A DNA stretch of 64,000 nt, taken from contig JBEULL010000019.1 of NCBI GenBank assembly GCA_041287365.1, positions 143,576 to 207,575 on the forward strand. Reading direction: 5' to 3'. The translations under genes were made by a program, and so were the position numbers. The stretch is from JAQVIJ01 sp041287365 (GTDB lineage Bacteria > Desulfobacterota > Dissulfuribacteria > Dissulfuribacterales > DYLC01). Position 1 is the stretch's first letter. The number at the start of each line of letters is the position of its first letter. A model generated the notes under the pieces. That model had not been told where the DNA came from, did not search any database, and saw only the letters and a program-made list of their open reading frames with translations. Below are positions 16,563 through 26,093 of this stretch, piece by piece.

Positions 16563-18023
16563 GTGATTGATCTTTTACGTGAAGATCAGACCATAGCTGC
16601 CATTGCAACTGCCCCTGCCTTTGGGGCCATCGGGATTGTGAGGGTCAGCGGAAAAGATGCCAAGGAGATAGCCATGCGTATTTTCCGCCCCAGACGTCCA
16701 GTATCACAGCTGAAATCCCACAGGGTTTACTATGGCTTTGTCCACTCCATTGGTGCTGATTCCGTCCTCATCGACGAGGCCATAGGTATCTTCATGCAGG
16801 CCCCTCATTCATATACCAGGGAAGATGTGTTTGAAATCCAGTGTCATGGTGGGCCTGCCGTCACTCGAAAGATTTTGGAGGCAGTCTTGTCCTGCGGCGC
16901 CCGTGAGGCTGAACCCGGAGAATTTACGCGCAGGGCATTTCTGAACGGCCGTATCGATCTATCTCAGGCCGAGGCCGTGATGGAGCTGGTGACAGCCGTT
17001 ACCGACCTGCAGAGACAGGCGGCCATAGGCGCATTGAGCGGGAATATGAGCCATTCCATTCAAATTGTCAGGGAAGAGGCCGTGGAGGTGTTGGCCCGAA
17101 TCGAGGCCGAACTGGATTTTCCTGAAGACGGCCTTGAGCTGCAATCCATCGAGGTACTGTGCAGGTCTATTTCCGAAAAGATACTTGATCCAATTCATGC
17201 CCTGATCACATCCTATGACACCAGACACATCGTGCGGGATGGAGTGCGAGTGGTCATGGCAGGCAGACCTAACACGGGTAAATCCAGTCTTTTCAATGCG
17301 TTGCTTGGAATAAGCCGGGTTCTGGTAAGCCCTATACCAGGCACTACACGAGACAGTATCGAGGAAAATCTGGAGATAAACGGCCTGTTGGTAACTTTGG
17401 TGGATACGGCTGGCATTCGACAGAATACATCTGACGTCATAGAATCCATGGGGATGGATATTACACAAAGAGAGATGGAAAAGGGTCACCATCTCGTGGT
17501 TCTGATTGATTGCAGCCAGTCATTGAGCCATGAGGACCTGCATCTTCTGAAAAACATTCGCACCGGCCGCCCTGTGACCGTGGTATTGAACAAGGTGGAC
17601 CTTCTGAATGGCATTTTTGCACAGCCATCCTGCTTTCATGATGGGGTTAATGGATTACCTGTTACAGCGCAGATTAAGGCTGTCCTGCTGGAACAAGGCA
17701 TTTCCGAGGCTGTGTTGCTGCCAGTTTCCGCAAAAACAGGCTTTGGCCTGGACAGATTGAAGGAACGCATTGTCAATGCCGCTCTGTCGGACAGTGCCAT
17801 GAGTCTCGATTTCCCCGTTCCGACCTTGCGTCAGAGGGATATATTGATGAAGGCCGTCGTGTCTTTTGAATCGGCGAAAGATCTGTTGAAAAATGGGAGT
17901 GACCTCGAAATTGTAGCCATAGAGCTCAGAAATGGGCTTTCCAGGCTGAATGATATCCTTGGGCTGGAAGCAAATGAGGATGTGCTGAATAGAATTTTCA
18001 GCAGATTCTGCATCGGGAAATAG
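16563..18023 (+). CDS. mnmE: tRNA modification GTPase MnmE
   Basis: The protein is 486 residues starting at GTG 16563. The N-terminal formyl-tetrahydrofolate-binding domain (1-120, IAAIATAPAFGAIGIVRVSG) is followed by a helical domain into which the G domain is inserted: G1 GRPNTGKSSLFNAL (about 231), G2 loop GTTRDSIEE, G3 DTAGIR and G4 NKVDL. The protein ends FCIGK, the conserved C terminus whose Cys is needed for activity. With MnmG it modifies U34 of certain tRNAs. It closes the rpmH block. Confidence 0.97.
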   Translation: MIDLLREDQTIAAIATAPAFGAIGIVRVSGKDAKEIAMRIFRPRRPVSQLKSHRVYYGFVHSIGADSVLIDEAIGIFMQAPHSYTREDVFEIQCHGGPAVTRKILEAVLSCGAREAEPGEFTRRAFLNGRIDLSQAEAVMELVTAVTDLQRQAAIGALSGNMSHSIQIVREEAVEVLARIEAELDFPEDGLELQSIEVLCRSISEKILDPIHALITSYDTRHIVRDGVRVVMAGRPNTGKSSLFNALLGISRVLVSPIPGTTRDSIEENLEINGLLVTLVDTAGIRQNTSDVIESMGMDITQREMEKGHHLVVLIDCSQSLSHEDLHLLKNIRTGRPVTVVLNKVDLLNGIFAQPSCFHDGVNGLPVTAQIKAVLLEQGISEAVLLPVSAKTGFGLDRLKERIVNAALSDSAMSLDFPVPTLRQRDILMKAVVSFESAKDLLKNGSDLEIVAIELRNGLSRLNDILGLEANEDVLNRIFSRFCIGK

Positions 18024-18029
18024 GAGGCG

Positions 18030-18911
18030 ATGATGAATACAGGCAATTATTTATTAGAGGCGTCTCACTACCTGGTTTCATTACAGGACATGCATTGTGA
18101 ACCTGAAATGCTTTTGCGGTTGCATTCGGCCATTGTCGCTGCCCTGAGCGCCGGAGAAACCCTTCGCATGTTTCACTCAACCCATCGTTTCGGTGTATAT
18201 CACAAGGGCGAGATAGACATGGTCACCGATGCGGATATGGCAGCCGAAAAGCTCATCCTTGAGGCCATACGCAAGGATTATTCAAAGGCGGTATTTCTTT
18301 CCGAAGAGACTCATGCGGAGATCAACCATGAGGCAAGCGAGTTATGGGTGATCGACCCCCTGGATGGGACCACGAATTTCGCCCATGGGTTCCCGTGGTT
18401 TGGGATATCCATAGCATGTGTGGTGAAGGGTGAAACAGTGGTGGGTCTGGTCTATCTGCCCGTTCAGCAGGAGTTGTTTTATGCGGTTAAGGGTGCCGGG
18501 GCCTGGTTAAATGGCGATAGAATCCATGTTTCAAAGACCGTGAAGCTGTCAGGTGCGCTTTTGGCCACTGGTTTTCCCTATGATATTCATCAGGAATATG
18601 AGGGTGTGATAGCTGCGCTTCAGGCCGTGCTCATAAAGGTGCAGGGGGTAAGGAGGGCAGGCGCCGCCGCCCTAGACCTGGTCTATGTTGCCTGTGGAAG
18701 ATTGGACGGTTTCTGGGAGATCAAGCTCAAACCATGGGATACGGCTGCCGGAGTCTTGATTCTCAAAGAGGCGGGAGGTAAGGTCTCCCTGTTTGGCGGA
18801 GAGCCGTTTTCCATATTTTCTAAAGAGATATTGGCCACAAACGGCCTGTTACATGACGATCTTTCTCATATTTTACGCAATTTCAGGGCATATGATACCG
18901 TTAGAAAGTGA
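18030..18911 (+). CDS. suhB: Inositol monophosphatase/SuhB-family phosphatase
   Basis: The protein is 293 residues. The metal-binding motifs are SEETHAE (about 91), WVIDPLDGTTNFAHG (about 106-120) and the C-terminal KPWDTAAGVLILKEAGG. It hydrolyses inositol-1-phosphate or a related sugar phosphate; SuhB in Escherichia coli also works with Nus factors in rRNA synthesis. AGGAGG precedes two consecutive ATGs at 18030 and 18033. It follows mnmE by six bases and overlaps yacG by 20 bases, indicating co-transcription. Confidence 0.92.
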   Translation: MMNTGNYLLEASHYLVSLQDMHCEPEMLLRLHSAIVAALSAGETLRMFHSTHRFGVYHKGEIDMVTDADMAAEKLILEAIRKDYSKAVFLSEETHAEINHEASELWVIDPLDGTTNFAHGFPWFGISIACVVKGETVVGLVYLPVQQELFYAVKGAGAWLNGDRIHVSKTVKLSGALLATGFPYDIHQEYEGVIAALQAVLIKVQGVRRAGAAALDLVYVACGRLDGFWEIKLKPWDTAAGVLILKEAGGKVSLFGGEPFSIFSKEILATNGLLHDDLSHILRNFRAYDTVRK

Positions 18912-19122
18912 TTCCGCAAGAAGTGAACAGGCGCCCTCGGTCAGAATACGTCCATGCCCTGTCTGCAACACATTGGTAAATTTCGATGAAAATCCCTATA
19001 GGCCCTTTTGTAGCAGGCGGTGTAAGTTGATAGACCTTTCGGCATGGCTTACTGGAGAGCACTTTGGTCTGACAGAAGAGGAGATGAGACAGTTGCCAGA
19101 TGCAGAACAGGAAGGAGATTGA
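18892..19122 (+). CDS. yacG: YacG-like zinc-ribbon protein (DNA gyrase inhibitor family)
   Basis: The protein is 76 residues from ATG 18892. The zinc ribbon is CPVCNTLVNFDENPYRPFCSRRC with the usual C-x2-C ... C-x3-C spacing, followed by KLIDLSAWLTGEHF, the family signature. In Escherichia coli YacG binds GyrB and inhibits gyrase. The N-terminal 20 residues before the ribbon are polar and less conserved. It overlaps the end of the SuhB-like gene and is five bases ahead of the metallo-hydrolase gene. Confidence 0.9.
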   Translation: MIPLESDSARSEQAPSVRIRPCPVCNTLVNFDENPYRPFCSRRCKLIDLSAWLTGEHFGLTEEEMRQLPDAEQEGD

Positions 19123-19127
19123 AGCGT

Positions 19128-19796
19128 ATGTCTGAATTAATCATGTCAGGTAAGAATGGAATGCCCTTTATTCGAGTCTATACAGTGGGGCAGTTGGCGG
19201 TGAACTGTTATCTGGTGGCATGTCTCAAGAACAGGCTTGCCATGCTCATAGACCCGGCTGGAAGCGAAAGGCTGTTGGTGGATGATGTGAAAAAGGCAGG
19301 GCTGACCCTTGCTTACATACTCAATACCCATGGCCATCCGGACCACACCTCAGGCAATGAGACAATCAAAAAGATGACAGGCGCCAGGGTTTTGATGCAC
19401 GAAGAAGACGACAGGCTCTTCAACACCCCTTCCATAGTGAGTATGTTCAAATCATGGGGTTTTGAGGCTATATCATCTGTGGACGAGCACATAATCCACG
19501 GCCAAATCCTGTCATTGGGAGAGCTTTCCTTTCAAGTAATTCATACCCCTGGTCATACCCCAGGTTCCGTGTGTCTTTATGGACATGGCGTGGTCTTTAC
19601 CGGCGATACCCTTTTTGTGGGTGCTGTGGGCCGCACAGATCTTCCGGGTGGTTCTGCGGAGGTGCTGGACAGGTCATTGAAGGAACGCCTGGCCGTGCTG
19701 CCCGATGAGACTATAGTGCTTTCTGGCCATGACTATGGTGACAGCCCCACTTCCACCATCGGAAACGAAAAACGTTACAATCCCTATATGAAATAG
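19128..19796 (+). CDS. Metallo-beta-lactamase-fold hydrolase (glyoxalase II-like)
   Basis: The protein is 222 residues. AAGGAG sits just upstream of ATG 19128. Metal ligands: THGHPDHTSG (about 65-74), HTPGHTPGS (about 145), the bridging Asp in FTGDTLF and the final SGHDYG. The C-terminal pattern DSPTSTIGNEKRYNPY is common in the small glyoxalase-II-like group that often cleaves S-acyl-glutathione or other thioesters. The substrate is unknown. It lies in an apparent suhB-yacG-MBL-hrpA operon. Confidence 0.88.
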   Translation: MSELIMSGKNGMPFIRVYTVGQLAVNCYLVACLKNRLAMLIDPAGSERLLVDDVKKAGLTLAYILNTHGHPDHTSGNETIKKMTGARVLMHEEDDRLFNTPSIVSMFKSWGFEAISSVDEHIIHGQILSLGELSFQVIHTPGHTPGSVCLYGHGVVFTGDTLFVGAVGRTDLPGGSAEVLDRSLKERLAVLPDETIVLSGHDYGDSPTSTIGNEKRYNPYMK

Positions 19797-19807
19797 CCCT
19801 GTCTTTC

Positions 19808-22800
19808 ATGCTCAAGGCCACTTGCCCGAAAAATCTGCCCATCTTTCAGAAATGGGATGAGTTGGTTCATGCTGTTCACACCTCTCAGGTGGTCATAGTT
19901 ACAGGAGAGACGGGCTGCGGCAAGACCACTCAGCTTCCCAAGATATGCCTGGATGCAGGGCAGGGCAGCAGAAGGCGCATTGTCTGCACTCAGCCTAGAC
20001 GTGTAGCTGCCATATCCATTGCGCGGCGTGTGCAGGAAGAGCTCTCGCCTGCGGGCATGCCAAACCTGGTGGGATATAAAATTAGATTCAGGGACAAGAC
20101 ATCCTTTGATACCCGCATAAAATTCGTGACGGACGGCATATTATTGGCTGAATTGCAGAGTGATTCTCTGCTTCAGGAATATGACACCATTATCGTAGAC
20201 GAGGCCCATGAGCGCAGTCTGAATATCGACATACTCCTGGGCTCGATACGGCTGCTGCTGAAGAAAAGGCCTGAATTGCGTCTGGTCATCACCTCTGCCA
20301 CCATGAATGTGGAGGTGTTTCAAAAGGCCTTTTCAAATGCCCCCTTTATTCACATCGAAGGCCGGAGTTATCCGGTTCAAATACTTTATTTTTCAGAGAT
20401 GCTTGCACAGCACGGGCCTTTGGAGGCCTCACTTGAAGAGCAGACGCCGGTGGATCTGGCCATGAACGCCGTGCGTATCATTCGTGAACAGGATAGAATC
20501 GGTCATATTCTGGTGTTTTTGCCCACAGAACTGGACATCCGCCGCGTGGTAAAGGCCATTCGAGAAGAAATGACCGATGTCTTGCCCCTTCCCATGTTCG
20601 GAAGGCTCACCTCCGCTGAGCAGGACCGCATTTTTCAGAATACCAACTTGCAGAAGATAGTCTGTGCCACAAACATAGCCGAGACCTCCATAACCGTGCC
20701 CGGCATACGCTACGTAGTGGACTCGGGTCTGGCCCGCATCGCCCGTTATAATGTGCGCTCGCGACTCAAGACCCTGCCGGTATCGCCCATATCCCGTTCC
20801 AGTGCAGACCAACGGGCAGGTAGGGCTGGTAGAGTGTCTTCAGGCGTCTGCATTCGACTCTACACCAGAGAGGAATACGAGGCCCGACAGCCCTTTGATA
20901 CCCCTGAAATCCTGCGTTCCAACCTGTCGGAGACCATCTTAAAGCTCCTGGCCATGGGAATTAAGGATATTCCCAATTTTCCTTTTCTTGAGGCCCCTTC
21001 GTTTCGAGCCTTTTCTGAAGGAATCGATACCTTGCAGGAGGTGGGTGCGCTGGACAGACAGAAGAACCTGACTCCAACAGGTAGGATTATGGCTCGACTG
21101 CCTCTTGATCCCCGAATTTCACGAATGATTCTGGAGGCAAAGGGATTGAATGCCTTGAAAGAGGTGGTGATTCTTGCGGCTGCACTGAGTGTTCAGGACC
21201 CGAGAGAGCGGCCGTCTCAAAAGGAAAATCAGGCGGATCAGATACACAGTGCGTTCAAAAACCCTTCTTCTGACTTCGTAACCCTTTTGAATATCTGGAA
21301 TTTTATGGAAGGGTTTAGAAAGGAGCGTCAGAGCAGGACAGCCCTAAAGCGCCTGTGCGCCCGGCATTTCCTGTCCTTTACTCGCATGGAGGAGTGGAGA
21401 GATGTGTATGATCAGATACTCACCATTCTTTCTGATATGGGGGGCTTTTCATTGAATCAGACTCCTGCCTCATATGATGCCATTCACAAGGCGGTGATAG
21501 CAGGATTCCCAGGCCATGTGGCCATGCAGAAGGAGGGTGCGCAGTATGTTGGCGCCAGAGGCAGGCAACTCATGCTTTTTCCTGGTTCCGTCGTGTATCG
21601 AAGGCGGCCCAAGTGGATCGTATCCGCAGAACAGGTCAAGACCACTCAGCTCTTTGCTCGAATTGTGGCGGAGATCAAGCCAGAGTGGGTGGAGGAGGTG
21701 GCAAAGGACCTGGTGACTCGCAGTTATTCAGAGCCTCGATGGGACAGAGACAGAGGGGATGTGGTTGCCTGGGAGAAGGTCTCCCTTTTGGGTCTGACAT
21801 TGGTGGAGAGGCGTCGTGTCTCCTACTCAGGTATAGAGCCTGAGAAGGCGGAAGATATATTTGTGCGGGAGGCCCTGGTCTCAGGGGCACTCAAGGGGAA
21901 TTATGCCTTTTTGAAGCACAATATGAGGCTCTTGAATGAACTCCTTTCGTTGGAGGACAAGACCAGGCGGTCAGACCTGGTGGTGGATGAGGAATTCATG
22001 GCAGAGGAGCTCAAAAACGGGCTACGGATTCTGAAACAGGAGTCCGGAATTTCACCCATCTGCAGAGAAAGTCAGCTCCAAAAGGCCATCAAGCTCGCAA
22101 AAAGCGGGGACAGTCCCATCTTTTTAGACAGAGACAGGCTTCTTAAAAATGCTGTGGAGGAGAGCGAGCTCCGCCTGTTTCCAGGGCATATTGAGATTAA
22201 CGGTCAGAGTTTTCCCCTTATCTATCGTTTTGCGCTGGGTTCTGATGATGATGGCATAACAGTGCAGATACCGATTGAACATCTGTTTGATCTTAAGCCT
22301 CAACCGTTTCAGTGGCTGGTCCCTGGTTTTTTAGAGGATAAGATTGAGGCGATTCTGCAGAACCTCCCCAAAAATATTCGAAAGGAGCTGTTTCCTCTGC
22401 GAGAGACCGCTCATGAGGTGTTTCAGATGGTGCGAAGGGATGCCGGGCAGATACCACTTTTTGAGGCCTTAGAACAGGCTATTTACCGGCTCAAGGCCAT
22501 TAAAATTCCTGAGGATGCCTGGCCTTCTGAGAGCGAATTACCCCTTCACCTTCAAATGCGCTTTGAGATATTGAGCAGGCGAAGCAGGGAAGGAAAGCCC
22601 GAAACATTGGCTGTGAAAAGGGACCTGAGGCTTTTGCAGCAACAGTTAGGGGCAACCCTTCAGGAACAGTTGTGCAATGCACCGGAATTCCTGCATCTAA
22701 GCGAACAATGGAATGGCAAGGCCGTATCTCTGTCAGATTTAAATGGATTACTTCGGAGTTTTAAGGTCTCCAATGGCGTGGTGGCAGCGGACGTCTTTTT

Positions 22801-23641
22801 GGGGTTTGAGTTTGAAGGTGGGCTCAGAATCAGATTGTTCTGGAACAGGGAGGAGGCGAAGCAAAGGAGCCTGAATGCCATTGTAAAGGCATTGGAGGAG
22901 GTGCTTCAGAAGGAGATTCGCTGGCTCAAGACACAGTTTAAATTAGGAGGCATGTCCATTCAGGAGTTGGCGGCAAAGGGCCTGGCTTTTGTGGCGGACA
23001 ATGTGGTTCAACAGACCTTGACTAAAATGGTAAGGGATCGGTTTCAGGATTTCTGCAGTATAAAGGAGGCAGGGGCGGCCGGCCGTTCGCCCTTACACAT
23101 TCCCATGATTCGGAATGAGTTTGTTAAAAAAGGGTTGAAATTGGTTGGGCCGGTGAATGCAGTTTTGAAGGAATTGGGGCAGGTCTGGCTGGAGTTGAGG
23201 CGTATGGAGACGGATTTAAAGGGCAAGCCCCTGACTCAGAAGATTATGGACTGTTTGAAAAAGGAACTCAACGACCTTGTGCCAGAGGATTTTCCTCTTG
23301 AGTGTGAAGAACAATGGATTTTGGCTATTCCTCGTTATTTAGCTGCCCTGTCCATTCGCTCTCGGCGTGCCAGGGAGAATCCCGTGAAGGACATGGCGAA
23401 AGCTGAGGGTGTGCAGTCTGTTCTGAAGGAATACGAGGCCCTTTTACAGCTCGCAGCATCGCATAAAACCTCGGATGCCATTCTAAACGATTTGGAGGCA
23501 CTGAAGGTGATGCTATGGGAGTATAAATTATCCATATTTGCCCCTGAATTGGGTGCCAAAAGGGGAATATCTGCCAAAAAACTTCAAGAGAGCATACAGG
23601 CATTGAAATGCAGAATCAAAACAGATTGCTTGAAAACATGA
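19808..23641 (+). CDS. hrpA: ATP-dependent RNA helicase HrpA
   Basis: The protein is 1277 residues, full length. The helicase core has Walker A GETGCGKTTQLPK (about 37), motif Ia CTQPRRVAA, the DEAH box DEAHERSLNIDILLG (about 132), motif III TSATM, and motif VI QRAGRAGR. OB-fold and the long HrpA-specific C-terminal region (about 580-1277) follow. HrpA is linked to stalled-ribosome splitting and mRNA processing. It starts 11 bases after the metallo-hydrolase gene with a weak ribosome site. Confidence 0.96.
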   Translation: MLKATCPKNLPIFQKWDELVHAVHTSQVVIVTGETGCGKTTQLPKICLDAGQGSRRRIVCTQPRRVAAISIARRVQEELSPAGMPNLVGYKIRFRDKTSFDTRIKFVTDGILLAELQSDSLLQEYDTIIVDEAHERSLNIDILLGSIRLLLKKRPELRLVITSATMNVEVFQKAFSNAPFIHIEGRSYPVQILYFSEMLAQHGPLEASLEEQTPVDLAMNAVRIIREQDRIGHILVFLPTELDIRRVVKAIREEMTDVLPLPMFGRLTSAEQDRIFQNTNLQKIVCATNIAETSITVPGIRYVVDSGLARIARYNVRSRLKTLPVSPISRSSADQRAGRAGRVSSGVCIRLYTREEYEARQPFDTPEILRSNLSETILKLLAMGIKDIPNFPFLEAPSFRAFSEGIDTLQEVGALDRQKNLTPTGRIMARLPLDPRISRMILEAKGLNALKEVVILAAALSVQDPRERPSQKENQADQIHSAFKNPSSDFVTLLNIWNFMEGFRKERQSRTALKRLCARHFLSFTRMEEWRDVYDQILTILSDMGGFSLNQTPASYDAIHKAVIAGFPGHVAMQKEGAQYVGARGRQLMLFPGSVVYRRRPKWIVSAEQVKTTQLFARIVAEIKPEWVEEVAKDLVTRSYSEPRWDRDRGDVVAWEKVSLLGLTLVERRRVSYSGIEPEKAEDIFVREALVSGALKGNYAFLKHNMRLLNELLSLEDKTRRSDLVVDEEFMAEELKNGLRILKQESGISPICRESQLQKAIKLAKSGDSPIFLDRDRLLKNAVEESELRLFPGHIEINGQSFPLIYRFALGSDDDGITVQIPIEHLFDLKPQPFQWLVPGFLEDKIEAILQNLPKNIRKELFPLRETAHEVFQMVRRDAGQIPLFEALEQAIYRLKAIKIPEDAWPSESELPLHLQMRFEILSRRSREGKPETLAVKRDLRLLQQQLGATLQEQLCNAPEFLHLSEQWNGKAVSLSDLNGLLRSFKVSNGVVAADVFLGFEFEGGLRIRLFWNREEAKQRSLNAIVKALEEVLQKEIRWLKTQFKLGGMSIQELAAKGLAFVADNVVQQTLTKMVRDRFQDFCSIKEAGAAGRSPLHIPMIRNEFVKKGLKLVGPVNAVLKELGQVWLELRRMETDLKGKPLTQKIMDCLKKELNDLVPEDFPLECEEQWILAIPRYLAALSIRSRRARENPVKDMAKAEGVQSVLKEYEALLQLAASHKTSDAILNDLEALKVMLWEYKLSIFAPELGAKRGISAKKLQESIQALKCRIKTDCLKT

Positions 23642-23758
23642 AGTCGCCTTGGTGTCAACCGATAATAAGACCACTGTCACGCGCAAATACTCTCGTGTCG
23701 ACTCACATGGCGCCATATTTTTTCAAGTTTTTCTTTATGGTTCGATGAGTAAAGGTAC

Positions 23759-23787
23759 TTGCAAAATTCTTAGCCATATGCTATTTT
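23759..23787 (+). promoter_or_regulatory. Sigma70-like promoter for tRNA-Glu
   Basis: TTGCAA (23759-23764) and TATTTT (23782-23787) are separated by 17 bases, and transcription would start about 40 bases before the tRNA. The 190 bases between hrpA and the tRNA hold no convincing gene. Confidence 0.4.
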
Positions 23788-23834
23788 GCCGTTTCAACGA
23801 CGCATCGCCTTATTTTTCTTCCTTTTTTAACTGT

Positions 23835-23910
23835 GGTCCCATCGTCTAGTGGTCTAGGACGCTGGCCTCTCACGCCGGAAACAGGGGTTCGAACCCCCTT
23901 GGGACCGCCA
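23835..23910 (+). tRNA. tRNA-Glu (anticodon CTC)
   Basis: The 76-base cloverleaf has acceptor stem GGTCCCA paired with TGGGACC, an encoded 3' GCCA, and the T arm AGGGG-TTCGAAC-CCCCT. The anticodon stem is CTGGC/GCCGG with loop CTCTCAC, giving CTC, which reads GAG. Confidence 0.97.
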
Positions 23911-23954
23911 CAGTCCTTTCATTTTTTTCTACCTATTCTTTTTTGAAATCCATC

Positions 23955-25295
23955 ATGAGTGATAACGAAACAGTGCGTATAGAAAAACTGGTACACGGCG
24001 GCTATGGCCTTGGAAGGCTTGGAAGCGGGCTCGTGGCATTGGTGAATGGAGTGTTGCCTGATGAACTCGTAGAGGTGGAGCCCATTAAGTTGAAGCGGGA
24101 TATGGGCTTCTTTCGAGCTGTGCGTGTGTTGAGACCAAGTCCTAAACGGGTGAAGCCGGTGTGCAGGCATTTTTCGGAATGCGGCGGCTGTCAACTTCAG
24201 CACATACCATACGAGAATCAGCTTCAGGCCAAAAGGGCTATGTTCATGGACGCACTTGCTCGACAAAAGGGTCTTGAACAAAATGTGCTTCATGTAATTT
24301 CTGATGTGTTCCCTGCTCTCAATCCTTTGGGATACCGGCATTTCATGCGTTTTCACTGTGCTCACCCTGTTGATGCACGGCCGTTTTTGGGTCTTGCCAA
24401 GCGTTGGTCCAACGAGATTTTAGCTACCCCTGATTGTCACATTGCTGATTCTATCATTTTGGAATGCATGAATTCTATACAGTCCTCCAAACTATGGCCT
24501 GAGCTTGCTCAATATATTCAGGAGATATCATTGGGGATTTCGATTGTGGAAAGAATGGTGGTGGCTGTCATTTTCCTTAAAAAGGACGTAGCCGGTGTTT
24601 CAGAACAGTTGATGTATAAAATTTTTGCGCATTGTGAGAGAATAAAGGCCTGTGCTATACAGGATTCCAGCGCAAAAAGCTTGAAAACTTCGTTATTACG
24701 TCAGGGCTGCGATGTTTTCAGGCGCTTTCCACTTCAGAATTCTGGTGGTTCTCCTGCATCTGCTTCAATACTGGCTTCTCCGAGTGTTTTTGTGCAGAAT
24801 AATTGGCCCATAAATTTGGCTATTCAGGAGTTGATTCGTGAAAATATCGCCCGTTTGGGTTCGAGTTCCATTTTGGACCTGCACTGTGGCATGGGCAATT
24901 TTTTGTTGGCCTGTGCAGATTCGAACATGCGGCTTTATGGCTCGGATGTTGCGTGTGAGGCCATAGCGAATGCGCAAAGAAATGCAAAAAATTTGGGTTT
25001 ATTCGCAGAGTTTACGTGCAAGACCGCTCAAAAGCAGGCAGAAATTCTAATCAAACACAAACAACGCTTTGATTTGATTCTGCTCGATCCTGCCCGAGGC
25101 GGATGCCGTGAGATCATACCTCTTTTGCCTAAATTATCTCATCGAATCGTATATGTCTCCTGTGACCCGCCGGCCTTGGCTCGCGATCTGGTGCTTTTAG
25201 AGCAAACAGGCTATTTAGTGCAAAAGATACATTTATTTGACATGTTTCCTCAGACTCACCACCTGGAAAGTGTCACCATACTGGAGAGGGCTTGA
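23955..25295 (+). CDS. Class I SAM-dependent RNA uracil-C5 methyltransferase (RlmD/TrmA family)
   Basis: About 446 residues from ATG 23955. An N-terminal TRAM domain (about 5-60) is followed by Fe-S ligands CRHFSECGGC (about 70-79) and a further Cys in DCHIAD, as in RlmD-like enzymes with a [4Fe-4S] cluster. The methyltransferase domain has the SAM loop LDLHCGMGNFLLA (about 311), LLDPARGGC and the catalytic Cys in YVSCDPPALARDL, with a general-base Glu in HLESVTILER. It makes 5-methyluridine in 23S rRNA or tRNA; which site is uncertain. It starts 45 bases after the tRNA. Confidence 0.92.
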   Translation: MSDNETVRIEKLVHGGYGLGRLGSGLVALVNGVLPDELVEVEPIKLKRDMGFFRAVRVLRPSPKRVKPVCRHFSECGGCQLQHIPYENQLQAKRAMFMDALARQKGLEQNVLHVISDVFPALNPLGYRHFMRFHCAHPVDARPFLGLAKRWSNEILATPDCHIADSIILECMNSIQSSKLWPELAQYIQEISLGISIVERMVVAVIFLKKDVAGVSEQLMYKIFAHCERIKACAIQDSSAKSLKTSLLRQGCDVFRRFPLQNSGGSPASASILASPSVFVQNNWPINLAIQELIRENIARLGSSSILDLHCGMGNFLLACADSNMRLYGSDVACEAIANAQRNAKNLGLFAEFTCKTAQKQAEILIKHKQRFDLILLDPARGGCREIIPLLPKLSHRIVYVSCDPPALARDLVLLEQTGYLVQKIHLFDMFPQTHHLESVTILERA

Positions 25296-25358
25296 TGCTT
25301 GATGGGCATTTGATTAGTCTTATGCGTAACATGACGAAGACAGCTCAAGTATTCTGTT

Positions 25359-26093
25359 ATGAATGAGCTTTTTATACTTGTAGTGGTCTTTGTTTCCACA
25401 TTGGTTCATGCAGTGTTTGGCTTTGGAAGCGCACTGGTGGCCATGCCCCTCTTTGCTATTTTTATGGGCATGAGTTTTGCCACTCCATTTGTAGCTCTTA
25501 TGTGTAGTGTAATCAACGTGATTCTTGCAGTGCGATATTGGCAAAATGTCTACTGGAGGCCTGCCATGTATCTGCTGTTGAGCTCTGTGGTGGGTATCCC
25601 TTTGGGACTTTGGTTGCTTCAAGGGCTTGATGAAGACCTGCTTCGATTTGTATTGGGGCTGGTGATAGCTGGAAACTCCGTTTTTTCCCTTACCAAACCC
25701 AATATGCCGCAGCTTTCAAACGATGGGCTTGCCTGGATTTTCGGCCTGATCTCCGGTGCACTGGGCGGCGCATACAACACCAACGGCCCTCCTGTGGTCA
25801 TTTATGGACTCATGCGGCGTTGGCCGCCTCTAAACTTCATAGCCACTCTGCAGTGGTATTTTCTGACGACTGGCCTTTTGGTCGTGGCATGGCACGGAGT
25901 TAGCGGGCTTTGGACTTCAAATGTGCTTTTCGCCTTTGTAACATCCCTGCCTGCCATTTTTGCAGGCATTTGGTTAAGTAAAAGACTGCGTTTTAAGCTC
26001 TCTTCCGCTGCCCATGTGCGCTATGTGCACGTGTTACTCATTTTGAGCGGCTTGTTGCTCATGGGGCGCTGGGTGTGGCATGGCTTTCATTAG
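25359..26093 (+). CDS. TSUP/TauE-SafE family membrane transporter
   Basis: The protein is 244 residues with about eight hydrophobic segments. The N terminus has the family pattern VSTLVHAVFGFGSALVAMPL, and the middle has GLISGALGGAYNTNGPPVVIYGL, the second repeat of the two-fold TSUP architecture. Relatives export or import sulfite, sulfoacetate, taurine-derived or other organosulfur anions. The substrate here is not shown by sequence. It converges with the next gene, overlapping it by four bases. Confidence 0.85.
   Translation: MNELFILVVVFVSTLVHAVFGFGSALVAMPLFAIFMGMSFATPFVALMCSVINVILAVRYWQNVYWRPAMYLLLSSVVGIPLGLWLLQGLDEDLLRFVLGLVIAGNSVFSLTKPNMPQLSNDGLAWIFGLISGALGGAYNTNGPPVVIYGLMRRWPPLNFIATLQWYFLTTGLLVVAWHGVSGLWTSNVLFAFVTSLPAIFAGIWLSKRLRFKLSSAAHVRYVHVLLILSGLLLMGRWVWHGFH

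Noticed and set aside
18793..18891. Longer YacG start inside the SuhB-like gene
   Set aside because: The added 33 residues are the out-of-frame shadow of that gene.
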